The notes: generated by a model from the sequence alone, not told the origin. 64,000 nucleotides of DNA from Alkaliphilus transvaalensis ATCC 700919 (GCF_000621485.1 NZ_JHYF01000001.1:310001-374000); one strand, 5' to 3'. Positions 15,523-24,372 are shown, counted from the stretch's first letter. Numbers and translations: made by a program.

Positions 15523-15553
15523 AAAAAAGACTATAGCAGTTATAGTCTTTTTT
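15523..15553 (+). terminator. Terminator after mgsA
   Basis: AAAAAAGACTATA (15523-15535) pairs perfectly with TATAGTCTTTTTT (15541-15553) around the 5-base loop GCAGT, with the T-run in the 3' arm. Confidence 0.9.
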
Positions 15554-15643
15554 AGTTTTTGAAGGAATGGTAATAGTCAGTAATAAATCTCTTCTTCCAA
15601 CAATATATTATACTAATTCAAACTAAGGGAGAGGAGAGTTTTG

Positions 15644-16360
15644 ATGAGTACTAGTAAAAACCGCCAACAACCCTTCGGCTTTTTTGCAAAACTAAACCAA
15701 CAAAGACCTATTGGTACTGAAAAGTCGATGTTTTCTTTTGATATTAATACAATACTAAAGCGAACAGTAGTCCAAACTGTTATTTGTGTCTTTTTATTTA
15801 TTATTATTTTTTTAATCAATATGATTAACACTGGTTTTACCAACGGAATCAGCCACCAACTGGCCTATAGAATGAATCAAGAATTTAATTATAAAGAGAG
15901 TTATCGTATGGTGGTAGGATGGGGAAATCAATTAATTGTTAAAGGGGAAGAAGCCCTAGAGGCACTAAATTTAACAGATATAAGTCAGCGAAACTTTATA
16001 ATGCCGGTGGAAAACAACATTCTTACCTATTTTAACGAAATTGATCCAGACACCAGTAAAAAGGTAAATGGTATTATATTGGGGACACCAGAAGGTAATC
16101 CAGTTGTTGCTGCTGATGAAGGGGTTGTTATAGAAGTTGATTCAAGTCATGGTTTAGGTCATTATATTGTAATTAAACATAGAGGAGAGTTTCTAACAGT
16201 TTATAAGCATCTACAAAGTAGCCATGTTGAATTAAATATGAAGGTAGTAAAAGGAGAGGAAATAGGGTTATCCTCCAATAAGTTGCTTTTTGAAATATGG
16301 CAACGTCAAGAGCCTGTAAATCCTCTAAATTTCATTGATGTAGAGCAAATAAATTTATAA
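15644..16360 (+). CDS. SpoIVFA-like M23-domain protein, probably non-catalytic
   Basis: 238 residues from ATG 15644 (AGAGGAG upstream; a TTG at 15641 is less likely). A basic cytoplasmic tail precedes one membrane helix at about 43-62, then an extracytoplasmic region with a C-terminal LytM/M23 fold: GNPVVAADEGVVIEV, GHYIVIKHRGEFLTVYKHL, LLFEIWQ. The zinc ligands of active M23 enzymes (HxxxD and HxH) are not conserved; LHFEIR has become LLFEIW. This degeneracy and the adjacent site-2 protease gene match SpoIVFA, the regulator of SpoIVFB in sporulation. SpoIIQ-like function is a less likely alternative. Confidence 0.7.
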   Translation: MSTSKNRQQPFGFFAKLNQQRPIGTEKSMFSFDINTILKRTVVQTVICVFLFIIIFLINMINTGFTNGISHQLAYRMNQEFNYKESYRMVVGWGNQLIVKGEEALEALNLTDISQRNFIMPVENNILTYFNEIDPDTSKKVNGIILGTPEGNPVVAADEGVVIEVDSSHGLGHYIVIKHRGEFLTVYKHLQSSHVELNMKVVKGEEIGLSSNKLLFEIWQRQEPVNPLNFIDVEQINL

Positions 16361-16373
16361 GTTGGTATATAAT

Positions 16374-17270
16374 ATGATAAAATTTAAGTTATTTGGAATG
16401 GAAATCAAAATAAACCCTTTACTATTCCCATTAATTACTCTGAGCTTTTATTTGGGCCATTATAGAGAGTTGATCATAACCCTTGTTATTGTAACCCTAC
16501 ATGAAATGGCCCATTATAAGGTGTCGGAGTATTATGCTATTAACATAAAAGAAATAGAACTATTTCCCTTTGGTGGTGTGATTAAAGTAGACGACGAATT
16601 AGTGTTAGAACCCTATAAAGAGATTATTGTTTCAATTGCAGGACCTTTGTCAAATTTCTTGATGTTTTCCATCGGATATTTTTTAGGGCTTTATTTCCCT
16701 ATAAAGGAAGAACTTCTCATGATCTTTTTAAGAGCAAATATTATGATAGGCATTTTTAATCTAGTACCAATTATCCCTTTAGACGGGGGGAGAATATTAA
16801 GGGCAATATTAAATTATCTATGGGGAATGAAACGAGCAACAAAAATTTCAGTTTTAATTGGAAAGACCCTGTCGGTGCTATTACTTTTAACTGGTATATA
16901 TTATACTAGTCAATCTATAGAGCATTTGTATTTGATTCTGTTAGCCATCTTTCTATACTTTAACGTACATAGAGAAAAAAAGATGGTATTTTTTCTGTTT
17001 TTTAGGGATGTTCTTCGAAAGAAAAAAACCCTACAAAAGAAAGGCATCATGAACTCTAAGTATCTAACCGTAATCGAAACCATCGACATAAGTAGGGTTT
17101 TTCATGAATTTTCTACGGGAAGGTATCATTTTGTAACTGTTATTAGTTTGAAAGGTGAGATATTAGGAACATTAACTGAGAGTCAGATTTTAGATGCAGT
17201 AGCCAGCTATGGAAGTGAGATGACGATAGGTGGGCTAATTAAAAAATCAAGTATGAATAGGTTATCATAA
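16374..17270 (+). CDS. SpoIVFB-like M50 site-2 protease
   Basis: 298 residues from ATG 16374. Several membrane helices carry the metalloprotease motif TLHEMAHYK (HExxH, about residue 42-50) and the second zinc motif NLVPIIPLDGGRILR near 134-148. The C-terminal cytoplasmic part has a CBS-like segment. SpoIVFB cleaves the membrane-bound pro-sigma-K during sporulation; the SpoIVFA-like gene immediately upstream (13-base gap) supports this assignment. Another M50 role is possible if sigma-K is absent. Confidence 0.78.
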   Translation: MIKFKLFGMEIKINPLLFPLITLSFYLGHYRELIITLVIVTLHEMAHYKVSEYYAINIKEIELFPFGGVIKVDDELVLEPYKEIIVSIAGPLSNFLMFSIGYFLGLYFPIKEELLMIFLRANIMIGIFNLVPIIPLDGGRILRAILNYLWGMKRATKISVLIGKTLSVLLLLTGIYYTSQSIEHLYLILLAIFLYFNVHREKKMVFFLFFRDVLRKKKTLQKKGIMNSKYLTVIETIDISRVFHEFSTGRYHFVTVISLKGEILGTLTESQILDAVASYGSEMTIGGLIKKSSMNRLS

Positions 17271-17276
17271 TCATGT

Positions 17277-17361
17277 AAAAGCTTCTCAATAAAGCAGTAG
17301 AGACTTATTATAGACTATTCAGTTTCAATTAATGGTTCTTAGTCTTAAATCGAGAAGCTTT
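17277..17361. repeat. Inverted repeat after the M50 protease gene
   Basis: AAAGCTTCTC at 17278-17287 is the exact reverse complement of GAGAAGCTTT at 17352-17361, enclosing 64 bases. TCTTATAAC follows. It could be a weak terminator with a branched loop or a DNA-level palindrome. Confidence 0.4.
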
Positions 17362-17369
17362 CTTATAAC

Positions 17370-17535
17370 GAATAGGAAAGTTCGACTTTAATTATTATTA
17401 AAATAAGAGAACTTTACGTAATGAGTTTCAAGATAAGCAGATAACCAATTTAATGGATTAAATTGTGTAAGTCGCTTAGTTTTTTTCACCTAAAGTCATC
17501 CTATAAATCTTCCGAAGGAAGACTTTGTTATAATT
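17370..17535. repeat. Dispersed intergenic repeat, copy A
   Basis: This non-coding stretch aligns with 58387-58586. Shared blocks in order are AATAGG-AA, TTAATTATT, AGAACTTTAC-TAATGAG then TTTCAA, ATTTAAT then TAAATTGTGT-AGTCG, TTAGTTT and AAGGAAGACTTT. Copy A is shorter, lacking about 13 bases in the middle and about 20 near the end. The remainder of the 17271-17879 gap shows no gene; a possible -10 TATAAT lies at 17805-17810 ahead of the next gene. Confidence 0.65.
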
Positions 17536-17879
17536 AGAATATCCTTTTAAAGTTATTATATAAAAATCTATCTGTTTAAATTTGTAATTGAAGAAACTAT
17601 TCTTTATTTAGATGTTATCTAATCGAAGAAATTACATAACACCATAAATATGAATTATGTAGGGTTTATGCAAAAAAATAAAATGTTTTAAAGAACTAAT
17701 TAACAGTGAAAATTATTTTTTTATTAGAATTGTAAATTGAGATAAATAAGTTATTGCTTTTTAAAATACTTTTGTATATGATGAAAAAGCAAGATTTAAA
17801 CTCATATAATGGGGAAAAATATGTTATCATATACAATAGAAGTATTAAACAAATGAAGAAGTTGATTGGAGGATCAATA

Positions 17880-19718
17880 ATGGGTAAATTAGCAATACAC
17901 GACTTACTATACAAGGTCGAAAAACCAGCAAGATACTTGGGTAATGAACTCAATAGTGTACATAAGGAAGTAAATGACAACACAATCCGTTTTGCCTTTT
18001 GCTTTCCTGATATATATGAAATTGGAATGAGTCATTTAGGAATGCAAATTTTATATCATCTGTTAAATAGTAAGGAAGAAGTATTCTGTGAAAGAGTATT
18101 TTCGCCAGCAGTTGATATGGAAGAAGAAATGAGAAAAAATAAGATACCGCTATTTGCCTTAGAGAGTAGAGAACCAATTAAAGAGATGGATTTTGTAGGC
18201 TTTACATTGCAGTACGAAATGAGCTACACAAACATACTGAATATGTTAGATTTAGGAGAAATTCCGCTGTATTCAAAGGATAGAGACGAAAATCATCCCT
18301 TTGTAATCGTTGGGGGACCATGTGCCTATAATGCTGAACCAATAGCTGATTTTTGCGATATTATTATATTAGGTGAAGCTGAAGAAGTTATGGTAGAAGT
18401 AATTGATGCATATAGAGAGTTTAAGAATACTTCCTTTAGTAGAAGGTCTTTTTTAGAAAAGATTGCAAGTATCCAAGGTGTGTACATTCCCTCCTTTTAT
18501 GATGTTACATATAAAGATGACGGAACAATTGAGGCAGTAAAAGCAAATAACCCTAATGCCCCAGAAAAACTAAAGAAGAGAATTATTCAAAATCTAGATG
18601 AAGTATTTTACCCAGAAGAAATTTTAGTACCCTATTTAAATATTGTCCACGACCGTGTGATGTTAGAAGTATTTAGAGGATGTACTAGAGGATGTCGTTT
18701 CTGTCAAGCGGGAATGATCTATCGACCAGTAAGAGAAAAGGGCTTTGATAGATTACAAGAGCTTACAGGAAAGCTTTTAGCTAATACTGGGTATGAAGAA
18801 ATTTCATTGTCGTCTTTAAGTACTAGTGATTATTCAAACCTCGACTCGATTGTCAGACATTTAATAGATGAGTATGAAAAGGATAAAGTTGGAGTATCCT
18901 TGCCATCCCTTCGTTTAGACAACTTTACCTTTGAATTAATACAAGAAATACAAAAAGTTAGAAAAACAGGTTTAACCTTTGCCCCAGAAGCAGGAAGTCA
19001 GCGTTTGAGGGACGTAATTAATAAAGGATTAACTGAATTAGACCTAACTAATGCAGTTGAAAAAGCCTTCGGTTTAGGGTGGAGTAGCGTAAAACTTTAT
19101 TTTATGATTGGATTACCAACAGAAACCTATGATGACTTAGACGGTATAAAAGACTTAGCCTTTAAGGTTGTGGATATTTATTATCAAACAGACAAAGAAA
19201 AAAGAGGTAAGGGACTAAATGTTACAGTAAGTGCCTCTACTTTTGTACCAAAACCATTTACACCATTCCAATGGGAACCACAAGATACCTTAGAAGAAAT
19301 ATATAGTAAGCAGCGACATTTAGTGGACAAGTTAAAGCGTAAAAATATCACCTTTAATTATCATGATGCCAAGACTAGCTTCTTAGAGGGGATCTTTGCA
19401 AGGGGAGATAGAAGACTATCTAGAGTGTTAGAAGAGGCCCTAAAGGCAGGCTGTAAGTTTGATGGTTGGAACGAACACTTCGATTATAACCGATGGATGG
19501 AGGTTTTTGAAAAGTGTAATGTTGATCCTGCATTTTATGCTAATAGAAGAAGAGCATATGATGAAGTACTTCCTTGGGATCATATAGATGTTGGGATAAC
19601 TAAGAAGTTCCTAGTTAAAGAGAATGAAAAGGCTAAATCAGGGGAATTAACGCAGGATTGTCGTACTAATTGTTCAGGTTGTGGTATCAACAATGGTTTT
19701 ATAGGAGGAATATGTTAA
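17880..19718 (+). CDS. TIGR03960 family B12-binding radical SAM protein
   Basis: 612 residues from ATG 17880, preceded by GGAGG; the longer frame upstream lacks a ribosome binding site. The N-terminal third resembles a cobalamin-binding domain (CFPDIYEIGMSHLGMQILYH). The radical SAM cluster motif is RGCTRGCRFCQAG (CxxxCxxC, about residue 268-280). The C-terminus ends in a cysteine-rich TNCSGCGINN. The family always pairs with the DUF2344 gene, as here, where the next ATG shares a base with this stop codon. The reaction is unknown; tRNA or rRNA modification has been proposed from gene context. Confidence 0.85.
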   Translation: MGKLAIHDLLYKVEKPARYLGNELNSVHKEVNDNTIRFAFCFPDIYEIGMSHLGMQILYHLLNSKEEVFCERVFSPAVDMEEEMRKNKIPLFALESREPIKEMDFVGFTLQYEMSYTNILNMLDLGEIPLYSKDRDENHPFVIVGGPCAYNAEPIADFCDIIILGEAEEVMVEVIDAYREFKNTSFSRRSFLEKIASIQGVYIPSFYDVTYKDDGTIEAVKANNPNAPEKLKKRIIQNLDEVFYPEEILVPYLNIVHDRVMLEVFRGCTRGCRFCQAGMIYRPVREKGFDRLQELTGKLLANTGYEEISLSSLSTSDYSNLDSIVRHLIDEYEKDKVGVSLPSLRLDNFTFELIQEIQKVRKTGLTFAPEAGSQRLRDVINKGLTELDLTNAVEKAFGLGWSSVKLYFMIGLPTETYDDLDGIKDLAFKVVDIYYQTDKEKRGKGLNVTVSASTFVPKPFTPFQWEPQDTLEEIYSKQRHLVDKLKRKNITFNYHDAKTSFLEGIFARGDRRLSRVLEEALKAGCKFDGWNEHFDYNRWMEVFEKCNVDPAFYANRRRAYDEVLPWDHIDVGITKKFLVKENEKAKSGELTQDCRTNCSGCGINNGFIGGIC

Positions 19719-20458
19719 TGTTTAAAATGCGTTCAAGATTTACTAAAACAGGAGACTTAGTATTTATATCCCACTTAGATCTTGTTAGGGTGTTTGAAAG
19801 AGCCATGAGGAGGGCAAATATCCCAATTTCCTATAGCCAAGGATTTAATCCTCATCCTATCATGGCCTTTGCTACTGCCCTGGGAATAGGGGTAAGTAGT
19901 GAGGCAGAATATATTGATATTCAATTAGATGAGGAAATAGATGTAAATGAATTTATAAGTCGTCTAAATGCTGTTCTACCAGAAGGATTAAAGCTACTTA
20001 AGAGTCAGTATGTAGCACCTAAAGCAGAGTCATTAATGGCAATTTTAAAGCGTTCTATTTACATAGTAAAGGTAGATTTAGAAACACCTATGGAAGAAGA
20101 TGCTGTTAGGGCTCAACTTTCAGATTTTATCAAAAAAGAGGAAATTATAGAAGTGAAAGAGAAGAAAAAGAAAAAGGGTAAAGGTGGATTTAGACGGGAT
20201 CGTGATAAAAATAAAGTGCAAGAAACAAATATCAGACCACTAATTCATGAACTAATTATCTTCTCTCTTAATGGACAAGAAATGCTTCTAAAAATGAATT
20301 TAGCAGCTGGAAGTGTTGGAAATCTAAAACCAGAAATAGTAGTGAAACATCTTAAAGAATTAACTGAAATTCCATTAAACTTAGAATCCGTCAGAATTAG
20401 TAGGCTAGAATCCCTAAAGGAACATAATGGGCAATTTGTTACATTGATGGAGGAATAG
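19718..20458 (+). CDS. TIGR03936/DUF2344 protein, partner of the radical SAM protein
   Basis: 246 residues from ATG 19718, whose A is the last base of the preceding TAA; AGGAGG at 19703-19708 gives good spacing. Motifs RFTKTGDLVFISHLDLVRVF and SQGFNPHPIMAFATALGIG (about residues 34-52) define the DUF2344 family, which shares a fold with the C-terminal part of some fused radical SAM proteins. A lysine-rich stretch near 150-165 (KEKKKKKGKGG) could bind RNA. Translational coupling with the radical SAM gene implies a joint function. Confidence 0.85.
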   Translation: MFKMRSRFTKTGDLVFISHLDLVRVFERAMRRANIPISYSQGFNPHPIMAFATALGIGVSSEAEYIDIQLDEEIDVNEFISRLNAVLPEGLKLLKSQYVAPKAESLMAILKRSIYIVKVDLETPMEEDAVRAQLSDFIKKEEIIEVKEKKKKKGKGGFRRDRDKNKVQETNIRPLIHELIIFSLNGQEMLLKMNLAAGSVGNLKPEIVVKHLKELTEIPLNLESVRISRLESLKEHNGQFVTLMEE

Positions 20459-20484
20459 CATTAAATAAGTTGGGAGTTGGATTT

Positions 20485-21999
20485 ATGAATCAAATCGTTG
20501 TGGATGTAGGGATCGTAGAGACACGATTAGCCCTATTAGAGGATCACGAGCTAGTTGAGTTATATATTGAAAGAAAAAATCAAAAAAGAATTGTAGGGAA
20601 CATTTATAAAGGAAGAGTAACTAATGTATTACCAGGGATGCAGGCAGCCTTTGTTGATATTGGTTTAGAAAAGAATAGTTTTTTATATGTTAAAGATGCC
20701 ATTCCTGAAGATCTATTAAATAATGAAGAATCCTGTAAGGATATTTCCATAAAAGAGTTATTAAAGCCAGGGCAAGAAATTATCGTACAAGTAATTAAAG
20801 AGCCCATAGGCAGCAAAGGGGCAAGGGTGACTACCCATATTACCCTTCCAGGTAGATATCTTGTGTTAATGCCTAATACCGACTATGTGGGGATTTCAAG
20901 AAGGATTGGCAGTGAAGAGGAAAGGGAACGTCTAAAAACCGAGATAGAAGAGTTAAAACCAGGAAAAATGGGCGTTATCGTTAGAACGGTTGCTTCTGGT
21001 AAAACAAAAGAAGATTTTAGGGACGATATCAAGTTTCTGCTAAAACTTTGGCAAAAAATCGAAAAGGATAAAAAGTTAGGATTTGCTCCAAGGCTAATCT
21101 ATAAAGATTTTGATTTAATTAATCGAACAATTAGGGATGTCTTTAATAAGGAAATTGATCAATTCATTATTAATGATCGGGAAGAATACCAAAGTGCTAG
21201 AGATTTAGTAGAATTAATCTCACCATTGTTAAAGGATAAACTGCGTCTTGAAGAAGACGAGGATATCTTTCAAACCTATAAGATAGATGGACAAATTAAT
21301 AAAGCTATTTCAAGGAAAATATGGTTGAAAAGTGGTGGCTATATTGTAATTGATACAACAGAGGCTTTAACGGTTGTAGATGTCAATACAGGGAAATATG
21401 TAGGGAGTATAGATCTAGATGATACCGTTTTTAAGACCAATCTTGAAGCAGCTACAGAAATTGCTAAACAATTAAGACTTAGAGATATTGGTGGCATTAT
21501 CATTGTAGACTTTATAGATATGATCAATGAAAAATATGATGAAGAAGTATTGATGGTATTAGAAAAGGCATTAGGAAAAGATCGAACAAAAACAAAAATT
21601 CTTGGAATGACTCAATTGGGATTAGTTGAAATCACAAGAAAAAAGGTAAGACAGAGATTAGATTTCCTTTTGCAACGGAGATGCGATTGTTGTGAGGGGA
21701 CGGGTAAGGTTTTATCAGAATACACCCTATTACATAAGCTAGAAATTCATTTGAAAAGAATGAGGGAACATACAACTTGTCAAGCAGTACTTTTTGAAGT
21801 TAATCCTGTTGCTTTAGAAGTAATTAAAGGGGAGCAGGAACTTTTAGAGGAAATGGAGAGAGTGACTCAGATAAAAGTTTTTTTCCAAATTGATGAAAAG
21901 TTAGCCTATCATGAAATAAATCGTAAAGTTATGGGGAATATTGATATGATAGAAAAACTCTTAAAAGAAAAGTCCTCTGAAAGAGTTGACAACAGCTAA
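20485..21999 (+). CDS. rng: Ribonuclease G (Rne/Rng family)
   Basis: 504 residues from ATG 20485. An N-terminal S1 RNA-binding domain (about 35-120; NIYKGRVTNVLPGMQAAFVD) precedes the RNase H-like nuclease domain with VVDVNTGKYVGS near 296 and GGIIIVDFIDM near 340, the acidic residues that bind Mg2+. The zinc link RRCDCCEGTGK is near 395. The enzyme matures rRNA and degrades mRNA. It precedes the rplU operon in many Clostridia, and the rplU promoter lies inside its 3' end. Confidence 0.93.
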   Translation: MNQIVVDVGIVETRLALLEDHELVELYIERKNQKRIVGNIYKGRVTNVLPGMQAAFVDIGLEKNSFLYVKDAIPEDLLNNEESCKDISIKELLKPGQEIIVQVIKEPIGSKGARVTTHITLPGRYLVLMPNTDYVGISRRIGSEEERERLKTEIEELKPGKMGVIVRTVASGKTKEDFRDDIKFLLKLWQKIEKDKKLGFAPRLIYKDFDLINRTIRDVFNKEIDQFIINDREEYQSARDLVELISPLLKDKLRLEEDEDIFQTYKIDGQINKAISRKIWLKSGGYIVIDTTEALTVVDVNTGKYVGSIDLDDTVFKTNLEAATEIAKQLRLRDIGGIIIVDFIDMINEKYDEEVLMVLEKALGKDRTKTKILGMTQLGLVEITRKKVRQRLDFLLQRRCDCCEGTGKVLSEYTLLHKLEIHLKRMREHTTCQAVLFEVNPVALEVIKGEQELLEEMERVTQIKVFFQIDEKLAYHEINRKVMGNIDMIEKLLKEKSSERVDNS

Positions 22000-22014
22000 A
22001 GACTATGATAATAT
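21986..22014 (+). promoter_or_regulatory. Promoter of rplU-prp-rpmA
   Basis: TTGACA at 21986-21991 (inside the last codons of rng), 17-base spacer, TAATAT at 22009-22014. It would start transcription just ahead of the L21 leader. Confidence 0.65.
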
Positions 22015-22021
22015 TTATTAT

Positions 22022-22098
22022 TGTAGTAGCCGCACAAATCGGGTTTAAAATGTAAGGATATCTTACTACCTAGTATTTGGCGAGACTGGGTTGAGGAG
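22022..22098 (+). ncRNA. L21 leader, ribosomal protein mRNA structure
   Basis: Between the promoter and rplU lies a 75-base conserved-looking leader: GTAGCCGCACAAATCGGG at 22024-22041, TACTACCTAGTATTTGGCGA near 22064-22083 and GACTGGGTTGAGGAGG. The arrangement and the GGCGAGACTGGGTT box match the L21 leader described upstream of rplU in low-GC Firmicutes. L21 or an associated protein is believed to bind it to regulate the operon. Assigned from memory of the family, not by covariance model. Confidence 0.6.
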
Positions 22099-22106
22099 GT
22101 GTAAAT

Positions 22107-22418
22107 ATGTACGCTATTATTGAAACAGGTGGTAAGCAATACAGAGTTCAAGAAGGAGACACACTTTTTGTTGAGAAATTAGAAGTAGTTGAAGGTGATG
22201 TTGTTACAATTGACAATGTATTAGCAGTTTCTAAGGATGGTAACCTTACTGTAGGTGCTCCGACTGTTGCTGGTGCAAAAGTTGAAGCTAAAGTTCTTGC
22301 TCAAGGTAAAGCTAAGAAAGTTATTGTTTTCAAGTTCAAGAGAAAAAAGGACTACAGAAAAAAGCAAGGTCACAGACAACCATTCACTAAATTAGTAATC
22401 GAAAAAATCAATGCCTAG
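22107..22418 (+). CDS. rplU: 50S ribosomal protein L21
   Basis: 103 residues. [20 protein letters not shown] at the start and the basic [20 protein letters not shown] near residue 72-91 are typical of bL21. GAGGAGGTG precedes the start. First gene of the three-gene operon rplU-prp-rpmA, controlled by the leader upstream. Confidence 0.98.
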   Translation: MYAIIETGGKQYRVQEGDTLFVEKLEVVEGDVVTIDNVLAVSKDGNLTVGAPTVAGAKVEAKVLAQGKAKKVIVFKFKRKKDYRKKQGHRQPFTKLVIEKINA

Positions 22419-22427
22419 GTAAAGCCC

Positions 22428-22760
22428 ATGATATCAATTCTGATAGAAAGAAACGATAAAAAAGAAGTTTCAAGGTTTGAAATTTCTGGTCATGCTGAGG
22501 CGGCAGAGCGGGGACAAGACATAGTTTGTGCTGCAGTATCTGTCTTAAGCCAAACAATAGTGTTGGCATTACATGAAATTACAAAGATTAACATAACCTA
22601 TGAAATAAATAACGGTTTTCTCACTTGTAGAATTCCCGATGAACTAACCAAAGAAGAACGTGAAAAAACGAATCTTCTTTTGGAAACAATGTTGATAGGT
22701 TTAAAAAATTTAGAATTAGGCTATTCGGAATATATAGCGCTTCATGACAAGGAGGTGTAA
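22428..22760 (+). CDS. prp: Ribosomal-processing cysteine protease Prp
   Basis: 110 residues. The conserved GHAEAAERGQDIVCAAVSVL (about residues 21-40) has the catalytic histidine and cysteine. Prp removes the N-terminal extension of ribosomal protein L27 in Firmicutes. Its substrate gene, rpmA, is next and carries the cleavage motif. No clear AGGAGG precedes the ATG; it starts 9 bases after rplU, so translation may be coupled. Confidence 0.93.
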   Translation: MISILIERNDKKEVSRFEISGHAEAAERGQDIVCAAVSVLSQTIVLALHEITKINITYEINNGFLTCRIPDELTKEEREKTNLLLETMLIGLKNLELGYSEYIALHDKEV

Positions 22761-22763
22761 CTC

Positions 22764-23054
22764 ATGTTATTTATCATGGATCTGCAACTATTTGCCAGTA
22801 AAAAAGGGGTAGGTAGTTCTAAAAATGGTCGTGACAGTATTGCCAAAAGACTAGGTGTTAAAAGAGCAGATGGTCAATTTGTTAGCTCTGGCAATATATT
22901 AGTTAGACAAAGAGGAACTAAAATTCATCCAGGAACTAACGTAGGAATCGGTAAAGATGATACGTTATTTGCTATGATTGATGGAGTTGTTAAGTTCGAA
23001 AGAAAAGACAAAACTAGAAAGCAAGTTAGTGTATACGCTAAAGAGGCTCAATAG
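22764..23054 (+). CDS. rpmA: 50S ribosomal protein L27 with cleavable N-terminal extension
   Basis: 96 residues from ATG 22764 (AAGGAGGTG upstream). The N-terminus [20 protein letters not shown] contains LQLFA before SKKGVG: Prp cuts after this motif in Staphylococcus and relatives, exposing the L27 tail that reaches the peptidyl transferase centre. The remainder ([20 protein letters not shown]) is standard bL27. A terminator follows; obgE, the usual next gene in Firmicutes, is not here. Confidence 0.97.
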   Translation: MLFIMDLQLFASKKGVGSSKNGRDSIAKRLGVKRADGQFVSSGNILVRQRGTKIHPGTNVGIGKDDTLFAMIDGVVKFERKDKTRKQVSVYAKEAQ

Positions 23055-23070
23055 TATATCCTTTTAATTA

Positions 23071-23097
23071 ACCGCCAATGAAAATTGGCGGTTTTTT
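23071..23097 (+). terminator. Terminator after rpmA
   Basis: ACCGCCAAT (23071-23079) pairs with ATTGGCGGT (23084-23092) around the tetraloop GAAA, followed by TTTTT. Confidence 0.93.
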
Positions 23098-23190
23098 AGT
23101 ATGAGAGTTAAAAACCTGCTAAAGAAAATCTATTATAGAAATGAAAGGAACTAACAATATCGACTTGAATGGTGAAATAAGAAAAGTAGA

Positions 23191-23231
23191 AGTTAAAGAT
23201 AAAAGTTAAAGATAAAAGTTAAGAGTTAAAA
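23191..23231. repeat. Short 13-bp tandem repeat
   Basis: AGTTAAAGATAAA occurs twice in tandem (23191-23216) and is followed by a decayed third unit AGTTAAGAGTTAAA. Non-coding. Confidence 0.7.
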
Positions 23232-23320
23232 GCTTTCTTAAATTTAAAGAGGGAGATGGTATCTAAATGTATAATTGTGGAATGAATTACTTAATATAAC
23301 CTAATATAAGGAGTCGTTAT

Positions 23321-23812
23321 ATGGAAGATCAAAAAAGAAAGATGTATTGCTATTACTTAGGTAAACCTTATCCCTTATATATCCTAATAGACTCATCCAT
23401 TAAAAAAATTACGATAGAAAAGAAAGAAGATACCTTTATTTGCAGATGCCCTCATGAAGGGGAAATTGACATTACTGATGCATTACAGGCTTATTATATT
23501 AAAGCTAGTCGTAAATTAATAGAAGAAAGATTGAGGTTTTATCAACCCAACTTTAAAGTAAAATATAAATCCTTCTCCATTGAAAATAGCCAAACCAAAT
23601 GGGGAAGTTGTAATTCCAATAGACATTTGACTTTTCATTGGAAACTAATGCTGTTTCCACTTAAGGCAGTAGATTATGTTGTGGTCCACGAGCTTTGTCA
23701 TCTTATGCATATGAATCATGATCGTTCTTTTTGGCGGCTTGTGGGTAAAGTATTTCCAGAATACAAAGAAGCCATGGCAATTTTGGGAGCTGAGAAAACG
23801 AGGGACATGTAG
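23321..23812 (+). CDS. YgjP-like zinc metallopeptidase (DUF45/M48 type)
   Basis: 163 residues. The motif VVHELCHLMHMNHDRSFW at about residues 126-143 has the HExxH zinc site and the downstream histidine typical of the YgjP (DUF45) family; KWGSCNSNRHLTFHWKLMLF just before is also diagnostic. At 163 residues it is shorter than the ~230 usual in the family, lacking part of the N-terminal region. Substrate unknown. GGAG lies upstream of the ATG. It stands alone behind the rpmA terminator. Confidence 0.8.
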   Translation: MEDQKRKMYCYYLGKPYPLYILIDSSIKKITIEKKEDTFICRCPHEGEIDITDALQAYYIKASRKLIEERLRFYQPNFKVKYKSFSIENSQTKWGSCNSNRHLTFHWKLMLFPLKAVDYVVVHELCHLMHMNHDRSFWRLVGKVFPEYKEAMAILGAEKTRDM

Positions 23813-23952
23813 TTGGCTGAGATAAGCGATAATAGGTTTTCTCTACTAAGGTATAATAAACATAAATAAAATATTTTTTGTGTTTCTCTATGTTTATATG
23901 GACAAGTTATGGATAACAATATAAAAATCAAAAAAGAATTGGAGTGAAAAAA

Positions 23953-24372
23953 ATGCCTCTTCAAATGTATTTAAACTTTAATGGGAATTGTCGGGAAGCT
24001 GTAGAATTTTATGCAAATGTCTTCAATGTAGAGAAACAAGAAATAATGCTATATAAGGACGTTCACTCTTCGGAAGATTTTCCCCTTACTGAAGAAACAA
24101 AAAATTTGGTGATGCATACCTTCTTAAATATTAAAGGGAGTATTGTAATGTTTTCTGATGTGCCACCAGGTATGCCCTTTACAGTAGGCAATAATATTAG
24201 CCTGGTAGTTAATTGTAATGATATTGATGAAATTAGGTCAGCCTTTGAAAAATTGAGTGTAGGTGGTTCTGTTCCAATGGAGCTTCAGGAGACATTTTGG
24301 AGTAAATTATATGGATATGTTGTAGATAAATTTGGCGTTGGGTGGCAATTTAATCTTGAAGAAAAAAAATAA
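23953..24372 (+). CDS. VOC/glyoxalase-superfamily protein of the PhnB type
   Basis: 139 residues from ATG 23953 (TTGGAG upstream). MYLNFNGNCREAVEFYANVF near the start and GYVVDKFGVGWQFN at the end are standard for PhnB-like VOC proteins, which are small dimeric metal-binding or substrate-sequestering proteins with no firm function. A terminator overlaps the stop codon, so it is a single-gene unit. Confidence 0.85.
   Translation: MPLQMYLNFNGNCREAVEFYANVFNVEKQEIMLYKDVHSSEDFPLTEETKNLVMHTFLNIKGSIVMFSDVPPGMPFTVGNNISLVVNCNDIDEIRSAFEKLSVGGSVPMELQETFWSKLYGYVVDKFGVGWQFNLEEKK

Noticed and set aside
17754-17879. N-terminal extension of the radical SAM gene
   Set aside because: The frame extends upstream of ATG 17880 but has no ribosome binding site, while GGAGG precedes 17880; the extension is not protein-like.
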